Assembly: GCA_025356185.1 (NCBI GenBank)
Contig: JANXUN010000373.1
Coordinates: 1 to 6,364 of the forward strand
Length of the DNA: 6,364 bases
Source of the DNA: Gemmatimonadaceae bacterium
Lineage (GTDB): Bacteria; Gemmatimonadota; Gemmatimonadetes; Gemmatimonadales; Gemmatimonadaceae
Direction: 5' to 3'
The position numbers and the translations under genes were made by a program. Shown in pieces: positions 1 to 5,383 of the stretch (its first letter is position 1; each line of letters starts with the position of its first letter). The notes beneath the pieces are model-generated. The model made no database searches. It saw nothing but the letters and a program-made list of their open reading frames with translations, and was not told where the DNA came from.

Positions 1-858
1 AAATGGCTTGGGTGTCCACGCACGCCGAATGATGCGTTGCAATGTCCAGGATGCGTCGTACTCACGAATTGTGTACTGATCGCCAAATCCTATGTACACG
101 TGACCCGCCGCCGACGCCTGAACCATTTCTGGCCCAAGGCGCAATGGTGTTGGTGCGTTGATGCCGGGTCCGTATGCGACGGCGGGCACACGATCGACAT
201 CGCGTATCACCGTGCCGTTGCGATCAACCAATAACAGTGTTGTCGAATCCAACCACCGTGATGCGCCGCGTGGCGCGCGCCGGCCTTGCGGAAAGTCACC
301 AACAACTGCAGAGCCGTCGGGAAAGCGCCCCATCACCGCGACGAACGGCACGGTCAGTAGTCCGGGTGCGAAGGGGCCGTAACGCACTTGCCGCACGAAC
401 TGTCCGTCGGGTGCAATGATCGACGAATAGCGCAGTGATTCGACGGCGAGTGTGTCACCGGGTAGGCGCATCATTATGCCGATGTCGGTGAACTCGCCGA
501 GTGTCTGACCTTTTTGTCCGACCGTGCGGAGGTGTTTGCCGTTCGCGTCGAAGATCCGCAGTTGGAGCGCGGCGCGGTCGGCGACGACGATGCGTCCGTC
601 GCCCATTCGTGTGGCGGATGCAATGCGTGAGAACTGGTACTCGGGTCCGCCACCTGGGCCAATCGCCAAGTTGGGTGTGGCGGACAACTTCCACGCCGTT
701 CGCGCTGTCCACGTTGGCCGTACGTTTTCGACGATGCGCACACCCGCGCTGTCGCGGGCGGTTGACGAGGCTGACTGCGGCATCGCGCGCGTGGCGATGC
801 ACAGTAGTGCGACCGGCAGGGCGCCCAGCAGATGCGTTCGTGGTCTGCTGCCGATCAC
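1..858 (-). CDS. Secreted beta-propeller (NHL / 6-bladed type) protein, 3' end cut by window
   Basis: This gene is open from a GTG at 856-858 to the left edge, giving 286 residues with no stop, so the C-terminus is missing. Residues 1-30 form a signal peptide: basic start (MIGSRPRTH), hydrophobic core (LLGALPVALLCIA), then small residues before SASSTARD. C20 follows ALL, which is not a good lipobox, so a lipoprotein is possible but less likely. The mature part starts with the DSAGVRIVEN stretch (36-45) seen in many secreted Gemmatimonadota propellers. Residues 74-123 read as propeller blades: FSRIASATRMGDGRIVVADR, RIFDANGKHLRTVG and GEF match the NHL-like pattern of dG-ivVaD, ri-vFd-nG and G-GeF. 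Further blade-like turns are at APDGQF (149-154), FPDGSAVVGDF (179-189) and VDRNGTV (211-217). The start is supported by GGAG at 867-870, 8 nt upstream. The gene lies 5 nt downstream of the OsmC gene and is probably translated from the same message. Ligand and role are unknown. Confidence 0.85.
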   Translation of the reverse strand, partial: MIGSRPRTHLLGALPVALLCIATRAMPQSASSTARDSAGVRIVENVRPTWTARTAWKLSATPNLAIGPGGGPEYQFSRIASATRMGDGRIVVADRAALQLRIFDANGKHLRTVGQKGQTLGEFTDIGIMMRLPGDTLAVESLRYSSIIAPDGQFVRQVRYGPFAPGLLTVPFVAVMGRFPDGSAVVGDFPQGRRAPRGASRWLDSTTLLLVDRNGTVIRDVDRVPAVAYGPGINAPTPLRLGPEMVQASAAGHVYIGFGDQYTIREYDASWTLQRIIRRAWTPKPF

Positions 859-863
859 CAGCG

Positions 864-1349
864 CTACTCCGTGAGCGAGCCGTTCAGTTCGAGTTTCCAC
901 TCGATCGGCAAATTCGGATCGAGCGAGTCGCGCACCGAGCAATACTTGTTGACCGACAGGTCGATCGCACGTTCGGTATGTAAGCGATCGACATCGCCGA
1001 CAATCTTGTACATCAAGTGAATCTTTGTGACGCGCGCGGGAATGCCGTTCGCGCGCTCTCCAATCACATCGACCGAGAGTGCGTTGATCGGTGTTTTGCG
1101 TTTGGCCAAAATTTCGACAATGTCAATGGAGGTACAGGTCGCGAGTGCCGACAGCAGCATGTCGACGGGACCAGGTCCCGTTTTTCCCGACGAATCGATG
1201 CGACTGATGGCACCACCGCCCACACGACCGACGTCGAAGCGATGTTCGCCCACCCATGACACATGCACGCGCGAGGGCGGTTTAGGCGCCGGCATCGTCG
1301 CCGTGTCTTGCAGCTTGAACGTGCCTGTGTTGTGATTGGTGGTGCTCAC
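864..1349 (-). CDS. OsmC family protein
   Basis: A 161-residue OsmC-family protein. Members of this family are small cytoplasmic dimers; the characterised OsmC and Ohr members are thiol peroxidases that reduce organic hydroperoxides. The family signature is clear: GPGPVDMLLSALATC (58-72) on the central helix, then the second cysteine in NKYCSV (134-139). The two conserved cysteines are C72 and C137. The first half has the beta-strand pattern of the fold (RVHVSWVGEHRFDVGR, 27-42), and the second ends with PIEWKLELNG (148-157). The frame is open 18 codons further upstream to an ATG at 1403. I chose GTG at 1349 because AAGGAG sits 7 nt before it and the extra residues look non-coding. The sequence is nearer the general YhfA-like OsmC group than Ohr, so a peroxidase role is inferred from the family and not proven here. 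It is the first gene of a likely two-gene unit with the propeller. Confidence 0.92.
   Translation of the reverse strand: MSTTNHNTGTFKLQDTATMPAPKPPSRVHVSWVGEHRFDVGRVGGGAISRIDSSGKTGPGPVDMLLSALATCTSIDIVEILAKRKTPINALSVDVIGERANGIPARVTKIHLMYKIVGDVDRLHTERAIDLSVNKYCSVRDSLDPNLPIEWKLELNGSLTE
867..870 (-). promoter_or_regulatory. Ribosome binding site of the propeller gene
   Basis: GGAG on the minus strand lies inside the last codons of the OsmC gene and ends 8 nt before the GTG at 858. It fixes the propeller start at a GTG, since no ATG with a comparable site is nearby. The next in-frame ATG (residue 26) would destroy the signal peptide. Confidence 0.65.
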
Positions 1350-1356
1350 GGCGCTA

Positions 1357-1362
1357 CTCCTT
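1357..1362 (-). promoter_or_regulatory. Ribosome binding site of the OsmC gene
   Basis: A strong AAGGAG on the minus strand, 7 nt before the GTG at 1349. It decides that start over the longer frame beginning at 1403. Confidence 0.8.
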
Positions 1363-1412
1363 GCTCGGGTCGGGCGATAAGCCGAGAAACGTTCTGCGAT
1401 CACGCGGGGCAG

Positions 1413-1418
1413 ATTATA
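1413..1418 (-). promoter_or_regulatory. Candidate -10 box (TATAAT) for the OsmC-propeller unit
   Basis: A perfect TATAAT on the minus strand, about 64 nt upstream of the OsmC GTG, would place transcription start near 1406 with a leader of about 56 nt. I see no convincing -35 hexamer at 16-18 nt spacing, so it is a plausible but incomplete sigma-70-type promoter. Confidence 0.5.
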
Positions 1419-1622
1419 GAGCTAGCGGTTTTCTCCGGACGTCGGCAGTGGTTGTTTTCGCGAAATCGACGACGCGCCCGATTGTCACAAGGCCGATTAG
1501 CGCGAAAATCGACGCGATGGACGAGATCGCGTCTCCGCGAGTGCCGTGGCGACGCGGCGTCGTTTCGCCATTCCGGGGTTACTATTCGATTCGGCGTCGT
1601 CGACGCCGTGCGTTCCCTGCGT

Positions 1623-1627
1623 GAGGG
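1623..1627 (+). promoter_or_regulatory. Ribosome binding site of the small membrane protein
   Basis: GAGGG lies 7 nt before ATG 1635 and supports that start over the longer open frame. Confidence 0.5.
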
Positions 1628-1634
1628 CAGCCCC

Positions 1635-1952
1635 ATGGATCTCGATCGCGACACCATCGCTTCGGCGATAGTCGGTACTGGCGGCGCGTGGCTGCTGGGT
1701 ACCGCGGCGTTGCATGGGCGCAGTGGCCGTTGGAACGCGGTGCAGCTGAGAGGGCTGGCTTTGTCGGGCGCCGGGCTGCTGATGTCTGCCGTTGCCGCGC
1801 GCTGGCTGCAAGGATACGGCAATCGCGGCATCGCGATCGCGCTTATGGGCACGGCCCTCGCGATGCGTGGCATGTATTTGCTGGTCCGTGAGCGGTCGGC
1901 GCTCCGCGAGTCGGCGCGTGAGGCCAAGGATAAGCCGCATACGCCCGAGTAG
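1635..1952 (+). CDS. Small hydrophobic membrane protein, function unknown
   Basis: A 105-residue protein with three likely membrane helices: TIASAIVGTGGAWLLGTAAL (7-26), LRGLALSGAGLLMSAVAARW (38-57) and RGIAIALMGTALAMRGMYLL (64-83). Short loops contain GRSGRWN and QGYGNRG, and the charged tail (RERSALRESAREAKDKPHTPE) is likely cytoplasmic. The frame is open far upstream, but the upstream translation is arginine-rich and looks non-coding. ATG 1635 has GAGGG at 1623-1627, 7 nt before it, and starts exactly where the sequence becomes membrane-like. A GTG at 1608 is the alternative. The gene is divergent from the OsmC unit, with 285 nt between the starts. I do not recognise the family. Confidence 0.7.
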   Translation: MDLDRDTIASAIVGTGGAWLLGTAALHGRSGRWNAVQLRGLALSGAGLLMSAVAARWLQGYGNRGIAIALMGTALAMRGMYLLVRERSALRESAREAKDKPHTPE

Positions 1953-1994
1953 GGCGGAGTGCGTGTCCTCGCGCCCGGTCGAGATTGAGACGCT

Positions 1995-2109
1995 TTAACT
2001 GCTTACCACGGATTGAAACGGACTGGGCGGATAAGAACGGATCAAACAAAAAATGCTTGATCCGTTTTTATGTGTTACAAATCCGCTTTTATCCGTGGTA
2101 GTCAGTTAA
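1995..2109. repeat. 115-bp imperfect palindrome with CGGA units about every 10 bp
   Basis: The outer arms at 1995-2013 and 2091-2109 match as inverted copies with 2 mismatches in 19 (TTAACTG, two differing bases, TACCACGGAT). The inner arms at 2031-2045 and 2057-2071 match over 15 positions with one difference that would be a G-U pair in RNA. The loop is 11 nt and A-rich. The middle section is only partly paired. In the left arm, CGGA begins at 2009, 2019, 2028 and 2038, spacings of 10, 9 and 10. In the right arm, TCCG begins at 2061, 2082 and 2092. The element sits between two convergent genes and contains no plausible reading frame. The CCACGGAT...CGGAT style resembles dispersed intergenic palindromes seen in many bacterial phyla. 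Whether it is multicopy here cannot be seen from one window. Confidence 0.85.
2031..2071 (+). terminator. Core hairpin of the palindrome, possible terminator
   Basis: The stem AACGGATCAA / TTGATCCGTT extends to 15 bp with one G-U pair, has an 11-nt loop, and its 3' arm runs into TTTTTAT. It lies 78 nt after the stop of the small membrane protein and could end that transcript. The stem is only moderately GC-rich and the T run is partly within the stem, so termination is uncertain. Confidence 0.45.
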
Positions 2110-2177
2110 CCATCCCGCCCAAAGACCGACCCTCGCCGTTTGATAACGAGTCCGCGCCGCCGCCGAGCCCAGAAACG

Positions 2178-2217
2178 AAACAGCCCCGCCGCAGATCACT
2201 CTGGGACGGGGCTGTTT
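2178..2217 (-). terminator. Rho-independent terminator of the HNH gene (possibly bidirectional)
   Basis: The perfect 11-bp inverted repeat AAACAGCCCCG (2178-2188) / CGGGGCTGTTT (2207-2217) has an 18-nt loop. Read on the minus strand, the upstream arm lies within the last codons of the HNH gene, and the downstream arm ends in a T-rich stretch (TGTTTCGTTT) after the stop codon. Read on the plus strand, the hairpin is followed by TTTT and could also stop transcripts coming from the left. The stop codon of the HNH gene is in the loop. Confidence 0.75.
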
Positions 2218-2600
2218 TGGGTATGCTCGATCAGTAAGTCAGCGATGGCCTCGGAGCTGCGCAGCTTCCGAACCCCCTCCACGAAATCCGCAGGACGCTC
2301 CACCACGCCCCGGCGCGCAAGCTCCTCGGCCACCGCTTTCAACTGTCGTGGCCATACATACCGTGCGTATTGGAAGAAGTTCCGGCGCGCCTCAGGAGTC
2401 TGCGCCAGATAGAGCGCGAGCGGCTCGCCACCCTTGGCCGTGTTGCAGCCCCTGCAAGCGGTCACTACGTTGCCCCATGACCCGTCGCCGCCGCGCATCT
2501 GTGGCTGCACGTGGTCAACGCTCAGATCCTCCGTCTCGTAGACCACGCCGCAGTACACGCAGCGGTAGCCGTCTCGGGCAAAGATTGCTGCGCGCTTCAT
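2196..2600 (-). CDS. HNH endonuclease family protein
   Basis: A 134-residue protein with a complete zinc-binding HNH core: CVYC (C14, C17), then LSVDH (D29, H30), N44 in the middle of the motif, and CRGCN (C49, C52, N53) with K56 behind it. The four cysteines should hold structural zinc. H30, N44 and N53 are the HNH metal and catalytic positions, so the nuclease site looks intact. The order RDGYRCVYCG...DHVQP..RGG...NVVTACRGCN..KGG is that of the small McrA-like HNH proteins common in bacterial genomes. Residues 60-134 form a mainly helical tail (ALYLAQTPEARRNFFQYARY and AVAEELARRGVV) that I cannot assign. The ATG at 2598-2600 has GAGG 10 nt upstream. No methylase, restriction subunit, integrase or phage packaging gene adjoins it, so its role is not given by context. 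It is divergent from the 104-aa gene with 29 nt between the starts, and has its own terminator. Confidence 0.9.
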   Translation of the reverse strand: MKRAAIFARDGYRCVYCGVVYETEDLSVDHVQPQMRGGDGSWGNVVTACRGCNTAKGGEPLALYLAQTPEARRNFFQYARYVWPRQLKAVAEELARRGVVERPADFVEGVRKLRSSEAIADLLIEHTQNSPVPE

Positions 2601-2629
2601 GTTGGTAGCACCTCGCTCATTCCCCGGAT

Positions 2630-2944
2630 ATGGTGGACGTTCCGAACCGCGGTCGTCGGTTGCTGTTCGAGCAGTTCACGAAATTCCTCAACATCGAGGA
2701 GGTCGTGGCTGGTCCGAACGATCTCCCGCCCCGTCTCACGCATTCAGCTCTTGAGGCTCTCCGTATGTCGCGCTCCCGTGAACGCATTCTCACCAACCTC
2801 GAAGAGATGTACCGCGAAGCCTTCGAGCGCGCCAAGGAATCTGGTGATCCGGCGCAGATGACGACGCTGGATTTCGCCTATCGCCGCGAGCAGCTGTACT
2901 TCGAAGTATTGCTCGATGTGCGTGACGCGATGGAAAGGAAATAA
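2630..2944 (+). CDS. Conserved-looking helical protein of unknown function, 104 aa
   Basis: The protein is charged, soluble and largely helical, with no signal peptide or membrane segment. Residues 11-23 (LLFEQFTKFLNIE) and 38-103 look alpha-helical. LEEMYREAFERAKESG (57-72) and DFAYRREQLYFEVLLDVRDA (81-100) have the heptad-like pattern of a helical hairpin. I do not recognise the family. Coding is supported by the balanced, non-arginine-runaway composition and clean amphipathic pattern. An in-frame stop at 2606-2608 means the start must lie downstream; ATG 2630 (followed directly by GTG 2633) is the first candidate. No Shine-Dalgarno sequence precedes it, so it may be leaderless or start later. 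It is followed after 44 nt by the secreted multidomain gene and may be cotranscribed with it. Confidence 0.75.
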   Translation: MVDVPNRGRRLLFEQFTKFLNIEEVVAGPNDLPPRLTHSALEALRMSRSRERILTNLEEMYREAFERAKESGDPAQMTTLDFAYRREQLYFEVLLDVRDAMERK

Positions 2945-2979
2945 GCGGGTTCGGAGTACGCAGTAGCGCAAAACCATTC

Positions 2980-2983
2980 GAGG
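2980..2983 (+). promoter_or_regulatory. Ribosome binding site choosing ATG 2989
   Basis: GAGG ends 5 nt before ATG 2989. The GTG at 2983 overlaps this site, so ATG 2989 is the better start for the large secreted protein. A third in-frame ATG at 3031 would give a shorter signal peptide but has only a weak site before it. Confidence 0.5.
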
Positions 2984-2988
2984 TGCGC

Positions 2989-5367
2989 ATGCTGGTCGGC
3001 AGTCGAGTCAATGGTGTGAGAATTCGATCCATGGTGGCGGGCGCGCTTGCGTTCGCTGCACTCGCCGTTCCGCTCAGCGCACAGTCGGTGCGCGGCGTAG
3101 TCACGCGCTCGCAGGTTCCGATTGCGGGCGTGGTCGTGCAATTGCTGGATAGTGCGAACGCGGTTGTCGCGCGCACGCTCACCGACGAATTAGGCGAGTA
3201 TCGCTTTCTCGCGCCGCGCGCTGGCACCTATCGACTCGATGCGCGACGCATCGGATTCTCACCACTGACATCCGCCTCGTTTGTGTTGCGTGACGGTGAA
3301 ACACGCGTGCAGCCGTTGTCTGTAGACGGAATCGCGGTTTCGCTCGACACGGTACGGGTGCGCACGAATCGCACCGACTGCGCAAAGGCCGATGCAAAGA
3401 ACGCCGAAGTGGCGCTCGTGTGGGAGCAAGCGCGCACGGCACTGATGGCGACGGACGCGACGCTGTCGGGGCGCGCGATGAGTGCCGCGTTGCTCAAGTA
3501 TCGACGCACCGTGTATCCCGACGGACAGCGCACGCTGCAATCGATGTCGCTCACCGACGTCGATTCGGCGCTCGCACCGTGGACATCCGAGTCGTTCCAG
3601 GAATTGCAGCGCGTTGGATACGTCGTCGTGGACAAAGACTCAACAAGCTTTCGCGCACCTGGGTTGGACGTACTCGCGTCGGACGAATTCTCCAGCAGCA
3701 TGTGTTTTAAGGTTGTGGCGACGACCGACGCGGCGTTAATCGCGCTATCGTTCGAGCCAGCGAAATCCAGGAAGAATATTTCTGAGTTGCGCGGTACACT
3801 GACACTCGATCGGCAAACAGCCGCGCTGCGCAGTTTGGAGTTTCGTTATACGAATTTGCGCAAAGTGCTTGACGATGCCGGCGCCGGAGGGCGCATGGAG
3901 TTCGTTACCATGCGCGACGGTGGCTGGGCGATTGGTCGATGGATCATTCGGATGCCGCTCATCGCGCGCACCAGCTTACAGGTGCGACGGGGATTAAGCG
4001 TGATCGAAACTATCGGCGCGATAGAAGTCGGTGGTGGCGATTTGCTGGTCGCGCGACATGGCACTGACACGCTCTGGAAGCGCAACGTGCCTCCGGTTGC
4101 CGGACTGGTTGCCGATTCAGCCACCGGCGTGTCCATTCGCGGTGCGCGATTGCGGTTGCGCAATACCGATCGTGAAACGCTCACGGATTCGACGGGACAT
4201 TTCACGTTCACGCAGTTAATGCCGGGCGAGTACACGATGTTGGTGAACACGCCGTCGCTGGATTCGTTAGGCGCGGTGAGCGCCGTGCAGATGCTAGTAG
4301 CAGACACTGTCGCGGCGATCACCGTTCGCGTGCCCAACGCTGCACGCGTGATGCCACAAGTGTGCCGTATTCCTGCCGATAGTCTCGCGTTGCGTACACG
4401 ATTAGGGGTCTTGCGCGGCACCGTGAAGGCCGAGCACGACTCGCTGGCACCGTCGCTCACGAATGTGTTGGTGCAGTGGCGGGACAGCACGAACGCCGCC
4501 CCGACGATTTTGCGTATTCGCACCGACGATGCGGGCAACTATCGCTTTTGCGAAATGCCGCTCAACACGGCGATCGAAGTGCGCGCTGAGTACGAAGCGA
4601 TGTCGAGTACCGTCACGTCGGTGATTGTTGCGCCGAGCGCGCCGTACGTGCGGTTGGATCTCGCGTTGGAGCGGCCGTTAGTGAATGAAGCGGTGGTTGG
4701 CGGCACGGTGGTTGATTCATCGGGCACGCCGCTGGAAGGTGTGTCAGTGGACGTGCCTGTGCTCAATTTGCATACGCTCACGGATGGGCGAGGAGTATTC
4801 CGCGTGGCGCACGTGACAGCGGGCGCGAATCTCGTCACGTGGCGCAAGCTTGGGTACTCGGCGAAAGATCAGTCGCTGGTGTTGCCGCCGAGTGCGGTGA
4901 CGAATTTGAAAATTGTGTTGACGCGCGTGCAGACAGTCGCGGCGGTGACTACGACGGCGAACATGATTTGGATGAAGGAATTTGAGGAGAACAAAAAGCT
5001 TGGCCTCGGACAGTTCCTGACGCGTGAAGAATTGGCGAAGAAGGAAGCAGTGGGATTGGGCGCACTGCTCTCGTCGATGCGGGGCACGCACATCACGTTT
5101 GCCAAAGGCAACAAAGCCACGCTTACCAGCAGCAGGCCAGGTCCGTCGTTGTCAGCGAAGTCGTGCTATTCACAGATCTTTCTCGATAATCAGCCGATCT
5201 ATACCGGAAGGACTGGGGAGCCTGTCCCCAATCTCAACGAATATTTGGTCAGCTCGCTCGAGGCGATTGAGTGGTTCGCCGGACCTGCAGAGACGCCCGG
5301 CAAATACAACAACCTCAACGCAACCTGCGGCGTGCTCGTGTTGCACACGCGTCAGAGCGGGCAGTAG
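2989..5367 (+). CDS. Secreted multidomain protein: carboxypeptidase-regulatory-like repeats with C-terminal TonB-plug-like module
   Basis: 792 residues from ATG 2989; residue numbers here count from the GTG at 2983. The signal peptide has basic residues (RIR), core VAGALAFAALAVPL, and cleavage after LSA at 33. Residues 36-110 form a carboxypeptidase-regulatory-like beta-sandwich (GVVTRSQVPIAGVVVQLLD, then TDELGEYRFLAPRAGTYRL and RRIGF). Residues 128-365 form a domain I cannot name, with VWEQ, ATDAT, FEP, FRYTN and GGRMEF blocks and cysteines C133 and C241. Further beta-sandwich repeats follow at about 371-450, 475-560 and 570-647, each with the D..G.(Y/F).(F/V) strand motif. The C-terminus (about 648-790) has EFEENKKLGLGQFLTREEL, GLGALLSSMRG, IFLDNQPIY and SLEAIEWFAGPAETPGKY, resembling a TonB-receptor plug. 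No beta-barrel follows: the gene stops at 5367. C728 and C782 lie within this module, and C461 and C523 could form another pair. Cell-surface or periplasmic placement is inferred. Substrate and partner are unknown. Confidence 0.88.
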   Translation: MLVGSRVNGVRIRSMVAGALAFAALAVPLSAQSVRGVVTRSQVPIAGVVVQLLDSANAVVARTLTDELGEYRFLAPRAGTYRLDARRIGFSPLTSASFVLRDGETRVQPLSVDGIAVSLDTVRVRTNRTDCAKADAKNAEVALVWEQARTALMATDATLSGRAMSAALLKYRRTVYPDGQRTLQSMSLTDVDSALAPWTSESFQELQRVGYVVVDKDSTSFRAPGLDVLASDEFSSSMCFKVVATTDAALIALSFEPAKSRKNISELRGTLTLDRQTAALRSLEFRYTNLRKVLDDAGAGGRMEFVTMRDGGWAIGRWIIRMPLIARTSLQVRRGLSVIETIGAIEVGGGDLLVARHGTDTLWKRNVPPVAGLVADSATGVSIRGARLRLRNTDRETLTDSTGHFTFTQLMPGEYTMLVNTPSLDSLGAVSAVQMLVADTVAAITVRVPNAARVMPQVCRIPADSLALRTRLGVLRGTVKAEHDSLAPSLTNVLVQWRDSTNAAPTILRIRTDDAGNYRFCEMPLNTAIEVRAEYEAMSSTVTSVIVAPSAPYVRLDLALERPLVNEAVVGGTVVDSSGTPLEGVSVDVPVLNLHTLTDGRGVFRVAHVTAGANLVTWRKLGYSAKDQSLVLPPSAVTNLKIVLTRVQTVAAVTTTANMIWMKEFEENKKLGLGQFLTREELAKKEAVGLGALLSSMRGTHITFAKGNKATLTSSRPGPSLSAKSCYSQIFLDNQPIYTGRTGEPVPNLNEYLVSSLEAIEWFAGPAETPGKYNNLNATCGVLVLHTRQSGQ

Positions 5368-5383
5368 GGCTCGTCCAGTCGAA

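Noticed and set aside
455..802. Minus-strand frame of 115 codons within the propeller region
   Set aside because: It is a histidine- and arginine-rich shadow of the propeller gene, which runs in another frame of the same strand with a signal peptide and blade motifs.
501..983. Open plus-strand frame of 160 codons opposite the propeller and OsmC genes
   Set aside because: Its translation is arginine-rich and has no domain or membrane pattern; it is antisense to two well-supported genes.
1350..1403. N-terminal extension of the OsmC gene to ATG 1403
   Set aside because: The extra 18 residues lack family similarity, while GTG 1349 has an AAGGAG site at ideal spacing.
1482..1510. TTGTCA with AAAATC 17 nt later as a promoter for the small membrane protein
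   Set aside because: The -10 match is poor and the site lies about 125 nt from the start; it could be chance.
1263..1634. N-terminal extension of the small membrane protein to 1263
   Set aside because: The upstream translation is arginine-rich, overlaps the OsmC gene antisense, and changes abruptly to membrane-like sequence at ATG 1635.
1400..1927. Minus-strand frame of 175 codons opposite the small membrane protein
   Set aside because: Its serine-, arginine- and proline-rich composition and lack of a ribosome site mark it as a GC-rich shadow.
1995..2109. CRISPR-like array or riboswitch
   Set aside because: The CGGA units are too short and close together for a repeat-spacer array, and the element follows a gene instead of leading one.
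3846..4538. 230-codon minus-strand frame inside the large secreted gene
   Set aside because: It is fully antisense to a coding region with clear domains, its composition is skewed to arginine, serine and threonine, and it has no motif.
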